Notes under the pieces: model-generated | Seen by the model: only the letters and a program-made list of their open reading frames with translations | Told to the model about the DNA's origin: nothing | Database searches by the model: none | Assembly: GCF_018398315.1 (NCBI RefSeq) | Contig: NZ_JAHBRW010000001.1 | Location: forward strand, 4,304,289 to 4,368,288 | Origin: Chelatococcus sp. YT9 | GTDB taxonomy: Bacteria; Pseudomonadota; Alphaproteobacteria; Rhizobiales; Beijerinckiaceae | DNA: 64,000 bases | Direction of reading: 5' to 3' | Made by a program: the position numbers and the translations under genes | In this document: positions 25,787 through 34,924 of the stretch, in pieces | How the letters are laid out: the number at the start of each line of letters is the position of its first letter | Position numbering within the stretch: position 1 is the first letter of the stretch

Positions 25787-27232
25787 TCAGCGACCGTCCG
25801 GCGTCTGCAGACCGCCCCACTTGTCGCGCACCTGCTCGTAGTGCTTCTTCGCGTCGTACTTCGTCACTCTGACGCCGAGCGTCGTGACTGAAAGCCGACC
25901 GATGGAGCCAAGCACGTTATAGGAGGCAACGATACGATCGCGCTGGGCACGCACGAGTTGCACGCGCGAGCTGAGCAGGGTCTGCTGAGCGTTCAATACG
26001 TCGAGCGTTGTTCGCTGGCCGACCTTCGCCTCTTCACGAACACCGGCCAGGGCGATCTCATTCGCTTCGACCGCCGACTGCGACGCAGCGATCTGCTGCT
26101 TCGCTGCATCAAGGGCCGCCCAGGAGGCGATCACCTGCTGGCGCACCTGGTCGCGCGTTACGTCGACCTGAATACGTGCCTGCCCCACCTGCTCCTTGGC
26201 CTGGCGAACCTGGGAATAAACCAGCCCGCCTTCATAGATGGGCACGTTGAGCTGAGCGACGATGGACGCCGACGTCGATAGATCGCGACGGTAGTTGGTA
26301 TCGTAATTGCGCGTCACCGAGCCCGTCACGCCGAGCTGCGGAAGAAGCTGCGCCTCCAGAATCTTGACCTGAAATTCCTGGGCATCGACACTGTGGAGCC
26401 CAGCGAGAATCGCCGGATGGGCGCCAAGCGCCACCCTCACGGCGGCATCGACGCTGCGTGGCAGAAATTTCTCGACCGGCTGCCCCGGCGCAAGCTGGCG
26501 CGGATCGTCGCCGATAATCTGGCGATAGGTCGCGATGCTGCTCTTCAGCGTCGCCGCGGCAGCCGCTTCCTGAGCGTGGCCGGTGGCGAGCGCCGCCTCG
26601 GCCTGCGCCACGTCGGTCCGGGTCACTTCGCCGACGTTGAAGCGGTCGCGGGTCTGCCGCAGCTGCTCCTCGAGCACCTCGACGTTGTTGCGCTGCAGGC
26701 TCAACACGGCCGTGTCCTGCAGCACGTTCATATAGGCTTGCGCGCCGTCATACAGGATCGACTGCTCTTGGAAACGCAGCTGCTCCCGGCCCGCCTGCAC
26801 GGCCGCCTCGGCCTGGCGCACGGAGTTCATGGTCCGGCCGCCGGTGAAAATATTCTGGTTGATCTGAAGCGTCAGACCGCGGGGGTAAAGCGTGTTCCAG
26901 GCCGCATCCCCGCCCCCACCGGCGGTTGCTCCGGCAGGAACCTGAAAATTGGAACTCCGGACACCCGCATTCGCTATGCCGGAAATAGTCGGACGGTAGC
27001 CTGACAGGGCCTGCGGCACGCCTTCGTTGGTAGCCCGCAGCGATGCTCGCTGCATATTGAGGGTCGGGTTGGCGGTATAGGCCTTGCCAAGCGCGCCGTA
27101 GAGCGTTTCTGCATGGACACTCGACAGTGGAAATACCCACGCGGCCCCCAGGAGAAGGCCAAGACGGAGAGCATGACTGCCTGTAGCTCGGATTGTTCCT
27201 GCCACGATCACCTTCCCAAAGCGGAGAAACAC
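25787..27232 (-). CDS. tolC: TolC-family outer membrane efflux protein
   Basis: A 481-residue outer membrane channel. A long N-terminal region ends with a signal peptide cleaved near SSVHAET (about residue 41). The TolC fold is shown by LYGALGKAYTANPTLNMQR, two long alpha-helical repeats rich in Gln/Ala (RQAEAAVQAGREQLRFQEQS and the C-terminal REEAKVGQRTTLDVLNAQQT), and the paired beta segments between them. It works with inner-membrane ABC or RND pumps in type I secretion and drug efflux. No partner is encoded here. It has its own terminator and lies in the conserved pcm-tolC-popZ-valS run. Confidence 0.93.
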   Translation of the reverse strand: MFLRFGKVIVAGTIRATGSHALRLGLLLGAAWVFPLSSVHAETLYGALGKAYTANPTLNMQRASLRATNEGVPQALSGYRPTISGIANAGVRSSNFQVPAGATAGGGGDAAWNTLYPRGLTLQINQNIFTGGRTMNSVRQAEAAVQAGREQLRFQEQSILYDGAQAYMNVLQDTAVLSLQRNNVEVLEEQLRQTRDRFNVGEVTRTDVAQAEAALATGHAQEAAAAATLKSSIATYRQIIGDDPRQLAPGQPVEKFLPRSVDAAVRVALGAHPAILAGLHSVDAQEFQVKILEAQLLPQLGVTGSVTRNYDTNYRRDLSTSASIVAQLNVPIYEGGLVYSQVRQAKEQVGQARIQVDVTRDQVRQQVIASWAALDAAKQQIAASQSAVEANEIALAGVREEAKVGQRTTLDVLNAQQTLLSSRVQLVRAQRDRIVASYNVLGSIGRLSVTTLGVRVTKYDAKKHYEQVRDKWGGLQTPDGR

Positions 27233-27379
27233 CGAACCGGGTTCCCTATGCTCAACACCATTTATCCTGTCCCTGCCCGGATCTGAAGATAATGCGATGC
27301 TTCTTCAGCGGAAACAGGCGCAAGCGCAGCGTTACTAATCTATCAAGTTGTGCCGCAAAAATATGACACTTGACAAACG

Positions 27380-28045
27380 CTAGAAATCAAATGCCGCAAC
27401 TTTGGCAAAGCCGGGAAGGATAGGCGCTGACGCCTCGAACAGAGCTCGCCGGCCGAACGAGCTTCCGCTACGCCGATATACGACGGCTTTACCAGCACCG
27501 CTGGCTCCGTCGATGCCAGCCAACTGGCCACCATCGGCCATCTGCTCTTTCAACGCGTCCGGCAACACCTCGAACGCTCCATTGACGAGGATGGCATCAT
27601 AGGGCGCGCGCGCCGCGTGACCTGACGCGACATCTCCAACTACGACGTCGATTCCCGAGGCCTGACAAGCGTCTAGACGCTTACGCGCCTCTTCTGCCAA
27701 CTCTTGTCCACCGACAACCGCGACAACCTCGGCACCGAGGCGCGACATCAGGAGAGCACTATAACCAAAGCCAGCGCATACATCGAGAACACGGATGCCC
27801 GGCCTGATATCCAGGGCCTGAATGAGGCGAGCCAAAATCATTGGCGCGAGCATGCAATACCGACCACCGGCAGCGTCTCCGAACACCAGATTCTGGTCGC
27901 TATAGGCTAGATCCTCCTGCCCTTCCGGCAGGAATAGCTCACGAGGTGCATCCTCGAGTACGGCGAGAAGACTGCGACTCGTGACATCATAGGTTCGGAC
28001 CTGATTATCCACCATGGTCCGGCGCAACCGCGCGAAGTCATTCAT
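27380..28045 (-). CDS. pcm: protein-L-isoaspartate O-methyltransferase family
   Basis: A 221-residue SAM methyltransferase. The N-terminal MNDFARLRRTMVDNQVRTYDV is the form seen in the Pcm protein encoded beside tolC in alphaproteobacteria. The SAM motif is VLDVCAGFGYSALLMSRLGA and post-I and motif II regions follow (VAVVGGQEL, ILVNGAFEVLP). Classical Pcm has a Ser/Thr-rich YIS motif for the isoaspartyl substrate; here the region reads GGRYCMLAPMILARL, so true isoaspartyl repair activity is not certain. It is the first gene of the minus-strand run ending with valS. Confidence 0.85.
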   Translation of the reverse strand: MNDFARLRRTMVDNQVRTYDVTSRSLLAVLEDAPRELFLPEGQEDLAYSDQNLVFGDAAGGRYCMLAPMILARLIQALDIRPGIRVLDVCAGFGYSALLMSRLGAEVVAVVGGQELAEEARKRLDACQASGIDVVVGDVASGHAARAPYDAILVNGAFEVLPDALKEQMADGGQLAGIDGASGAGKAVVYRRSGSSFGRRALFEASAPILPGFAKVAAFDF

Positions 28046-28194
28046 CGGCTACTCCACCGTAGGCAAGTGGGAGATGCGCAAAGCTCTCTCACAGCCCTGC
28101 AGAATCTCTAAATATTTGAAAAACGCTGACTTCCGCCCTCAGACGGGCGTCGATGCCCGCCTGGCACTTCCATCGCGTGCATGGTCGAACTTGT

Positions 28195-28268
28195 TGGAGG
28201 CCTCGCCCGGAATCGAACCGGGGTGCAAGGATTTGCAGTCCTCTGCGTAACCACTCCGCCACGAGGCC
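28195..28268 (-). tRNA. tRNA-Cys (GCA)
   Basis: A full cloverleaf is readable on the minus strand. The acceptor stem is GGCCTCG/CGAGGCC with discriminator U and an encoded CCA. The anticodon loop reads CTGCAAA with anticodon GCA, and the T loop is GGTTCGATTCC. No integrase or duplicated 3' end is seen nearby, so there is no sign of use as an attachment site. Confidence 0.96.
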
Positions 28269-28448
28269 TCGTGGAGGGTTCATAGCAAAGCTCCACCGTC
28301 CGCCGCAACACCACAATGTGCGCTAAATTGGTCCACCCGCCTCCCATTCACAAAAACCCGGAACAAGCTGCACAAAAAATTCGAGTGATCTTCAAAAGGG
28401 GGTTGCAGTCCCCACGGACATACTGTACCCACTGCCCTGCGTTAGCGA

Positions 28449-28524
28449 TCCCCGATAGCTCAGTTGGTAGAGCAAGCGGCTGTTAACCGCTTTGTCGCAG
28501 GTTCGAGTCCTGCTCGGGGAGCCA
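28449..28524 (+). tRNA. tRNA-Asn (GUU)
   Basis: The cloverleaf starts TCCCCGATAGCTCAGTTGGT and pairs with TCGGGGA at the 3' end, followed by an encoded GCCA. The anticodon loop CTGTTAA gives GUU. The T loop is GGTTCGAGTCC. It is transcribed away from tRNA-Cys across a 180-bp gap. Confidence 0.97.
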
Positions 28525-29108
28525 ATCAATCCACGGTCAAATTCATATTGCGGCAGTGCTGGCAGATTTGACGCCGGGCTCCTGACTGACTGGATTGCTC
28601 TTACGCCACGACGCGCATGATCTTCATATAATGCTCCGTTTCGAAGTTGCTGCCGGCAGTGCTCTGGCGTGACTGAGGCCTCCATGGTTTGAGCCTTGAT
28701 CAGGCTTGGCCCTGACCGGGGAGCGCGCCCGTTGTCACCGCTCTGCGAGTCATCGCAGCCTGGGCAAAGGTGGACTTTCACTCGCCGTCATTCAGACATG
28801 AATGCCTTGCTTCACTCGGAGCATGGCAAAGGAATCGCAAAGAAGCGATGATCCAATTGTGTGTCGCGGGATCCTGCCACGAAAGAACGAAGTGAGATTC
28901 CGCCGCGCAAAATCAACGCTCTGTTAATCATAAGGCCTCGACTGCGCCATTAGGTCGCAATTACTTAGTATTGTTAACAATTAGTTGCGAAAGTCAGAAA
29001 TTTCGGCTCGGCTCTCCCCGTACTACTGAAACCTCTCCTATCGATGGCCTGCCTTCTATTCAGAACACCAGCGGCAGCATCCAACCGCCAGACAACTGAT
29101 TCGGCATG
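28525..29108. other. 584-bp non-coding region between tRNA-Asn and the imu promoter
   Basis: No convincing gene. The segment 28910-29010 is AT-rich for this genome. It holds a perfect 12-bp palindrome ATTGTTAACAAT (28970-28981), itself flanked by TCGCAA (28955-28960) and TTGCGA (28984-28989). Its role is unknown. Confidence 0.5.
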
Positions 29109-29153
29109 TTGACTCACCTGAAAGAGAGGACTATTTTAGAACAAACCAGGAAC
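29109..29153 (+). promoter_or_regulatory. imuA promoter with LexA box (SOS operator)
   Basis: A sigma-70-like promoter reads TTGACT (29109-29114), a 17-base spacer, then TATTTT (29132-29137). Directly downstream lies GAAC-AAACCAG-GAAC (29139-29153), an exact match to the alphaproteobacterial LexA box (GTTC-N7-GTTC on the other strand). The box would cover the transcription start, so bound LexA would block initiation. The imuA ATG is 24 bases further on. Confidence 0.88.
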
Positions 29154-29176
29154 ATTATACCGCAAGGAATTTTTCA

Positions 29177-30079
29177 ATGAGCACCGCGAGGGGGTCTCTC
29201 GCCGGGCTACGGCACGATATTGCCACCGTCGTCACGGCCGACAGGGCTATCAAAACCCTGTCGGCGGGGCCCTTGGATGAACAGCGTTTCTCGCTTGGAC
29301 TGCCTGCCCTCGATTCAGCCATCGGTGGCGGGCTGCGGCGGGCGGCCTTGCATGAATTCTTCGCAGGCAGCGCGAGCGACGCGGCAGCCACGCGCGGTTT
29401 CTGCCTTGCCCTCACCGCCTGCGCGGCCGTCCACCGTCCCATCATCTGGGTCCGCCAGGATATGATCGCGCAGGAACAAGGTGAATTGCACGCGCCCGGC
29501 CTCCAGGAACTCGGCTTGCCTCCTGAAAATGTCGTGCTGCTGCGCATGCCGGATGCCCTGCAGACCTTAAGAGCAGGTCATGAGGCTTTGCGCTGCCAAG
29601 CGACTGGTGTCGTGGTCGTCGAGCTCTGGGGCGCACCGAGGGCCCTCGACCTCACGGCGAGCCAGCGCCTGAACCGCGCCGCGGCACAAGCCTGCGTCAC
29701 CGCCTTTCTCATTCGCAGCGGCCCGGGAGCCGCGCCACAGCCGAGCGCCGCGCTGACCCGCTGGAGCATCCGCGCGGCCCCCTCCTCCCGCCTCGCGGCC
29801 GGGGCTCCCGGCGCGCCGGCTTTCGAGATCGGCCTGCTTTTGCACAGGGAGGGCTATCCACCACAGACTTTCCTCGTGGAGTGGAATCGCGATGACCGTG
29901 CCTTCCGAAAAGCGGCGCTATCTCGCTCTCTGGCTGCCACTTCTGGCGACCGACCGACTGCATCGCCTGTCCGCGAGAACCGGCCGCCCGGGTGGAATGT
30001 CGTCTCCCTTCAAGGGAGCTCCCATGACGACAGCGGTGGGAACACCGCCGAGAAGGCCGGCTGGAGACGCGCGGGCTGA
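29177..30079 (+). CDS. imuA: ImuA, SOS mutagenesis accessory protein (RecA-like)
   Basis: A 300-residue RecA/SulA-like protein. FSLGLPALDSAIGGGLRRAALHEFFAG (given in part here) is the degenerate P-loop region, followed by PIIWVRQDM and VVVVELWGAPRALDLTASQR. ImuA is required with ImuB and DnaE2 for damage-induced mutagenesis and is thought to help recruit or assemble the polymerase complex. The promoter carries a LexA box. The reading frame continues about 62 codons past the start of imuB, a 188-bp overlap in another frame; the last residues, rich in Ser, Arg and Pro, probably form a disordered tail. Confidence 0.88.
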   Translation: MSTARGSLAGLRHDIATVVTADRAIKTLSAGPLDEQRFSLGLPALDSAIGGGLRRAALHEFFAGSASDAAATRGFCLALTACAAVHRPIIWVRQDMIAQEQGELHAPGLQELGLPPENVVLLRMPDALQTLRAGHEALRCQATGVVVVELWGAPRALDLTASQRLNRAAAQACVTAFLIRSGPGAAPQPSAALTRWSIRAAPSSRLAAGAPGAPAFEIGLLLHREGYPPQTFLVEWNRDDRAFRKAALSRSLAATSGDRPTASPVRENRPPGWNVVSLQGSSHDDSGGNTAEKAGWRRAG

Positions 30080-31619
30080 GGCTGCTTTTCCCGCGCCTCC
30101 CCTCGTCGTCGTCGCCAAGATCAAGAGCGCCCTGCGCATCGTCCAGGCCGATGTCCATGCCCGCAAGCTTGGGCTGCGCCCTGGCCTCACCCTGGCTGAT
30201 GCCCGGGCGCGCGTGCCGCATCTCACCTTGGCCGATGAGGATAAGATGGCGGACCTCGCCCTGCGTGATCACATCGCCGACTGGTGCGATCGCTATACGC
30301 CGCTGGTAGGTCTCGATGGCGAGGACGGCCTCCAGCTCGATATAACCGGCTGCGCGCATCTTTTCGGGGGTGAGGCGGACTTGCGCGGCGATCTCATGGC
30401 GCGCCTTGCGGCCCAGGGCTTCACCGCCTTGAGCGCCATCGCCGATACGCCCGACGCGGCCCGAGCCGTCGCCCGCTATGGCCGGGGAGGCCTCGTTCCC
30501 TCCGGCCAGGAAAGGGAAGCTGTCCGTCCTCTGCCCATCGCGGCCCTTGGCCTTGAGGCGCAGAATCTCCGCGCCCTCACCCGCGCCGGCCTGACCACCA
30601 TCGGCGATCTCGCCATCCGACCGCGTGCCCCGCTCGCTGCACGCTTTGGCGCGGATCTCGTCAACCGGCTGGTCCGCACCCTGGGGGAGGCGCAGCATCC
30701 CATATCGCCGCGCCGACCTGTGCCGGACCTCATCGCGACACGGCGCTTCGCCGAGCCAATCGCCCTCATGGACACGGTGCTGGCAACCTTGCGCGAGCTG
30801 GGTCGAGAATTGGAAGCCATGCTGGCGGAGCGGGGGGGTGGCGGGCGGCATTTCGAAGCCTCCCTCTATCGGGCGGATGGCGCCATCCGTCGCGTCCGGA
30901 TCGAGACCGGGCGTCCCCTGCGTGATGCGGCTATTGTGACGAGGCTCTTGTCCGAGCGGATGGCTGCCCTCGCCGATCCGATCGATCCGGGTTTCGGCTT
31001 CGACATGATACGTCTGGACGTCCTCGCCGCCGAGGCCATGACCACCGTCCAGAGCGGCCTCGATGGTCGCCAACACGACGCTGAAAGCCTCGCCGATCTC
31101 ATCGACCGGTTGAGCGTGCGCTATGGCCAGGCGCGGGTTCTGCGCTTCACGAGCGAGGACAGCCATGTCCCGGAGCGCATGGCGCGCCTTGTCCCGGCCA
31201 TTGCTTACGGCAGCGGGCAGGACAAATCCGGGAAAGCCTGGCTTCAGGACCGGGGCGGGGCTGGTTTGGCCGGAGGGAGCTTGGCTGGAGGGGGCTTGGC
31301 CAGAGAGGGCTTGGCCGGCGATCCCCCGGCGCAGCCGTGCTGCCTGTTCGATCCGCCGCAGCCCATCGAGACCCTGGCCGAGGTGCCGGATGGGCCGCCG
31401 CTGCGTTTCCTTTGGCGGCGGGTCATGCATGAAATCGCCGCCGCCGAGGGCCCGGAACGCATCGCGCCGGAATGGTGGCGCGATGCTGAAGGCGCACTGA
31501 CCCGTGATTATTTCCGGGTCGAGGACCGCAACGGCCACCGCTTCTGGTTGTTCCGCGAGGGCCTCTACGCGGTGGAGATCAAGCATCCCCGCTGGTTCCT
31601 GCATGGCCTGTTTGCCTGA
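29892..31619 (+). CDS. imuB: ImuB, catalytically inactive Y-family polymerase homologue
   Basis: A 575-residue DinB/UmuC-related protein. The N-terminus KRRYLALWLPLLATDRLHRL is the ImuB signature and fixes the start inside imuA. PPLVVVAKIKSALRIVQADV and PGLTLADARARVPHL follow, and the thumb region includes LRALTRAGLTTIGDLAIRP. The acidic pair needed for polymerase chemistry is not visible where Y-family enzymes carry it, as known for ImuB. It acts as the hub that binds the beta clamp, ImuA and DnaE2. A 60-bp stretch (31261-31320) of four 15-bp repeats encodes a Gly/Leu/Ala linker. The dnaE2 gene starts 21 bases after the stop. Confidence 0.9.
   Translation: MTVPSEKRRYLALWLPLLATDRLHRLSARTGRPGGMSSPFKGAPMTTAVGTPPRRPAGDARAEAAFPAPPLVVVAKIKSALRIVQADVHARKLGLRPGLTLADARARVPHLTLADEDKMADLALRDHIADWCDRYTPLVGLDGEDGLQLDITGCAHLFGGEADLRGDLMARLAAQGFTALSAIADTPDAARAVARYGRGGLVPSGQEREAVRPLPIAALGLEAQNLRALTRAGLTTIGDLAIRPRAPLAARFGADLVNRLVRTLGEAQHPISPRRPVPDLIATRRFAEPIALMDTVLATLRELGRELEAMLAERGGGGRHFEASLYRADGAIRRVRIETGRPLRDAAIVTRLLSERMAALADPIDPGFGFDMIRLDVLAAEAMTTVQSGLDGRQHDAESLADLIDRLSVRYGQARVLRFTSEDSHVPERMARLVPAIAYGSGQDKSGKAWLQDRGGAGLAGGSLAGGGLAREGLAGDPPAQPCCLFDPPQPIETLAEVPDGPPLRFLWRRVMHEIAAAEGPERIAPEWWRDAEGALTRDYFRVEDRNGHRFWLFREGLYAVEIKHPRWFLHGLFA
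31261..31320 (+). repeat. four 15-bp tandem repeats inside imuB
   Basis: Four consecutive imperfect 15-mers occur (for example GGAGCTTGGCTGGAG and GGGGCTTGGCCAGAG). Because the unit is a multiple of three, copy-number change keeps the imuB frame. They encode about (G-L-A-G/R-G/E) repeats in the linker before the C-terminal domain. Confidence 0.8.
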
Positions 31620-31640
31620 GGCCAGCATCGAGACACCGCC

Positions 31641-34600
31641 ATGTCGGACGACATCATCCCGCCCCCTCTTCTTTATGGCGATCCGGTCGCCGCCACGCAT
31701 TTCTCCTTCCTGCGCGGCACCTCGCACCCGGCCGAGATGGTCCGACGCGCCGCCGAACTCGGCCAGAACGGCATCGGCATCGCCGATCGCAACACCGTGG
31801 CCGGGGTGGTCCGCGCCTATGTGCCGGTGCGGGATGCCGCGCGCGCCTATGAGAAGGAGAATGGCGGCGCCGCCCTGCCCTTCAAGCTCCTGGTCGGCGC
31901 CCGCCTCGCCTTTACCGACGGCACACCGGACATCGTCGCCTATCCCGCTGATCGCGATGGCTGGGGTCGCCTCTGCCGGCTGCTCACGGTCGGCAACCGG
32001 CGCGGCCTGAAGGGCGAATGCCTCCTCACCCGCGATGATCTCATCGCCGACACGCGCAACCTCCTCCTCATCCTGATGCCACCACGCGACATCAAGGCTT
32101 GCGCCGACACCCTCGCCATCCTGGCGGAGGCTGCGCCCGGCGCGCTGTGGCTCGGCGCCACCCGGCCCCAGCGCGGGGCGGACCGTCGGCGCCTCCTCGA
32201 CCTGAAGGCACTGGCGGCCGTCCATGACGTGCCGCTCATCGCCACCAGTGACGCGCTCTATGCAACGCCTGAGGAACGCCCCTTGCAGGATGTGGTCACC
32301 TGCATCCGCGAGGGGCTGAAGATCGCCAGCGCCGGGCGCATCCTGGAAGCCAATGCCGAGCGCCATCTCAAGGCGCCGGAGGAGATGGCGCGCCTGTTCC
32401 GGGACGTCCCGGAGGCCATCGCCGAGACCCAGCATCTCTTTGCCCGCTCGGATTTCTGCCTGTCGCAGCTCAAATATGATTATCCCGAGGAGCCGGTGCC
32501 GCCGGGCAAGACGCCTCAGGGTCATCTGGAGGATCTCGTCTGGCGGCGCGCGGAGCTACGTTATCCCGAGGGGACCCCCGCGAAGGTGGAGGCATTGCTC
32601 AAACAGGAACTCGCCTTCATCGCCGAGATGGACTATGCGCGCTACTTCCTGACGATCCACGACATCGTGCGCTTCGCCGATGATAAGGGCATCCTCTGCC
32701 AGGGACGCGGCTCGGCCGCCAATTCAGTGGTCTGCTTCATCCTCGGCATCACCAATGTCAATCCGGAGGATATCAACGTGCTCTTCGCGCGCTTCCTCTC
32801 CAAGGAGCGTGACGAGCCGCCGGATATCGACGTCGATTTCGAGCATGAGCGACGCGAGGAGGTCATCCAGCATATCTATGACCGCTATGGCCGCGAGCGC
32901 GCCGGCATTGCCGCGACCGTCATCTGCTATCGCCCACGCAGCGCCATCCGCGAGGTCGGCAAAGTCTTCGGCCTGAGCGAGGACGTGACAGCCGCGCTCG
33001 CCTCGACGGTCTGGGGCAGCCATGGCGAGGAACTGCCGGAGGGCCATATCCGCCAGGCCGGGCACCAGCCCCTCAATCCGGAGATCGCGCGGGCTGTCCA
33101 TTTCGCCAATCGCCTCATGGGCGCGCCGCGCCATCTCTCCCAGCATGTGGGCGGCTTCGTCCTCACGCGCGGCCGGCTCGACGAGACCGTGCCCATCGGC
33201 AATGCGGCCATGCCGGACCGCACCTTCATCGAATGGGACCGCGACGACATCGACGTACTCGGCCTGATGAAGGTCGACGTGCTGGCGCTCGGCATGCTCA
33301 CCTGCATCCACAAGGCGCTGGTGATGCTGAAGGATGAAAAGGGCATCGAAAAAACGCTGTCCTCGATCGAACACGACGACGAAGTCTACGACATGCTGTG
33401 CCGAGGCGATTCGATCGGCCTCTTCCAGGTGGAAAGCCGGGCCCAGATGAGCATGCTGCCGCGCCTGAAGCCGCGGGAGTTCTACGATCTCGTCATTCAG
33501 GTGGCGATCGTCAGGCCCGGCCCTATCCAGGGCAATATGGTGCATCCCTATCTACGCCGGCGTGCAGGCAAGGAAGCTGTTGTCTTCCCCTCGCCCGGGC
33601 CGGACTATCCGCAGGATGAACTGCGGCAGGTGCTCGGCGACACCTACGGTGTTCCGCTATTCCAGGAACAGGCTATGAGGCTCGCCATCGTCGCGGCCGA
33701 TTTCACACCGGACGAGGCCAATGGACTGCGCCGCGCCATGGCCACCTTCCGCCATGTCGGCACCATCCACACCTTCAAGACCAAGATGATCGAGGGCATG
33801 GTGCGGCGCGGCTATGAGCGCGACTTCGCCGAGCGGTGCTTCGCGCAGATCGAGGGCTTCGGCAGCTACGGCTTTCCCGAAAGCCATGCCGCCGCCTTCG
33901 CCCATCTCGTCTATATCTCGGCCTGGATCAAATGCCATTACCCCGACGTCTTCGCCTGCGCGCTCCTCAATTCCCAGCCTATGGGCTTCTATGCCCCGGC
34001 GCAGATCGTGCGGGATGCGCGCGAGCATGATGTTGAAGTCCGCGCCGTCGATATCAATGCGAGCCACTGGGACAACACCTTGGAGGCTTGCTCAGGGGGA
34101 AAACACGCTTTGCGCCTCGGCCTGCGCCAGCTCGACGGCTTCCAGAAGACCTGGGCAGCGACGCTCGCCAGCCGCCGCGGCATGGGCTTTCCCGATCTTG
34201 AAACGCTCGCCCGGCGCACCGCCCTGCCCCGCCGCGCCCTGGAGATTCTGGCTGATGCCGATGCCTGCCGCTCGATAGGCCTGGACCGGCGTGAAGCGGC
34301 CTGGGCTGTGCGCCGCTTGCCCGACAGTGTGCCTCTCCCGCTGTTCGCCGCCGCGGATGCGGCCGAACTGGCGGCCGAGCCGGATGTTCACCTGCCAGCC
34401 ATGCCGCTTCCCGAACATGTCATCGCCGATTATCAGACGGCGCGTCTGTCCCTGAAGGCACATCCCGTCCAATTCCTGCGTCCGCTCTATCGAAGCGAGG
34501 GACTACTCTCCTGCGAGGAGGTAAGGCAAAGCCGCAACGGCCTCTGGACCCGCACGGCCGGTGTCGTCCTGGTACGCCAGCGTCCGGGCCAGGGCAATGT

Positions 34601-34904
34601 CGTGTTCATGACCATCGAGGACGAAACCGGCATCGCCAATATCGTGGTCTGGGCCAATCTCTTCGCGCGCTTTCGCGGCGAGGTCATGGGTGCGCGCATC
34701 ATCGAGGTCGCCGGACAGATCCAGCGCAGCGAAGACGACGTCGTCCATATCATCGCCCGGCGGCTCACCGATCGCAGCCGCGACCTCGGCCATCTGCGCG
34801 AGGGAGAGGGCCACCCCGACGATGGCACTGCGAAACAGGTCGCACGAACAGGCGGCCACCCGCGCAACGTCCGGATCCTTCCGCGCTCGCGCGACTTCCA
34901 TTGA
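31641..34904 (+). CDS. dnaE2: error-prone DNA polymerase DnaE2 (ImuC)
   Basis: A 1087-residue C-family polymerase. The N-terminal PHP domain begins ATHFSFLRGTSHPAEMV. The palm has the catalytic acidic motif PPDIDVDFEHERREEV, and the fingers region includes LMKVDVLALGML. The C-terminal OB fold reads VVLVRQRPGQGNVVFMTIED. Length is shorter than replicative DnaE (about 1160), as usual for DnaE2. It performs translesion synthesis as part of the ImuA-ImuB-DnaE2 mutasome after SOS induction and is the third gene of the LexA-controlled operon. A fold-back repeat follows the stop. Confidence 0.95.
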   Translation: MSDDIIPPPLLYGDPVAATHFSFLRGTSHPAEMVRRAAELGQNGIGIADRNTVAGVVRAYVPVRDAARAYEKENGGAALPFKLLVGARLAFTDGTPDIVAYPADRDGWGRLCRLLTVGNRRGLKGECLLTRDDLIADTRNLLLILMPPRDIKACADTLAILAEAAPGALWLGATRPQRGADRRRLLDLKALAAVHDVPLIATSDALYATPEERPLQDVVTCIREGLKIASAGRILEANAERHLKAPEEMARLFRDVPEAIAETQHLFARSDFCLSQLKYDYPEEPVPPGKTPQGHLEDLVWRRAELRYPEGTPAKVEALLKQELAFIAEMDYARYFLTIHDIVRFADDKGILCQGRGSAANSVVCFILGITNVNPEDINVLFARFLSKERDEPPDIDVDFEHERREEVIQHIYDRYGRERAGIAATVICYRPRSAIREVGKVFGLSEDVTAALASTVWGSHGEELPEGHIRQAGHQPLNPEIARAVHFANRLMGAPRHLSQHVGGFVLTRGRLDETVPIGNAAMPDRTFIEWDRDDIDVLGLMKVDVLALGMLTCIHKALVMLKDEKGIEKTLSSIEHDDEVYDMLCRGDSIGLFQVESRAQMSMLPRLKPREFYDLVIQVAIVRPGPIQGNMVHPYLRRRAGKEAVVFPSPGPDYPQDELRQVLGDTYGVPLFQEQAMRLAIVAADFTPDEANGLRRAMATFRHVGTIHTFKTKMIEGMVRRGYERDFAERCFAQIEGFGSYGFPESHAAAFAHLVYISAWIKCHYPDVFACALLNSQPMGFYAPAQIVRDAREHDVEVRAVDINASHWDNTLEACSGGKHALRLGLRQLDGFQKTWAATLASRRGMGFPDLETLARRTALPRRALEILADADACRSIGLDRREAAWAVRRLPDSVPLPLFAAADAAELAAEPDVHLPAMPLPEHVIADYQTARLSLKAHPVQFLRPLYRSEGLLSCEEVRQSRNGLWTRTAGVVLVRQRPGQGNVVFMTIEDETGIANIVVWANLFARFRGEVMGARIIEVAGQIQRSEDDVVHIIARRLTDRSRDLGHLREGEGHPDDGTAKQVARTGGHPRNVRILPRSRDFH

Positions 34905-34924
34905 TGCGGGCGTTAGCGCGCCGG

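Noticed and set aside
28195..28524. tRNA genes as integration sites of a genomic island
   Set aside because: No integrase gene and no duplicated tRNA 3' end was found, and the flanking genes are core.
28392..28781. 129-codon minus-strand frame across tRNA-Asn
   Set aside because: It runs through a certain tRNA gene and has no protein character.
29709..32525. 938-codon open frame on the minus strand opposite imuA, imuB and dnaE2
   Set aside because: It is a mirror of high-GC coding sequence on the plus strand; its translation has no recognisable domain and the plus-strand genes are certain.
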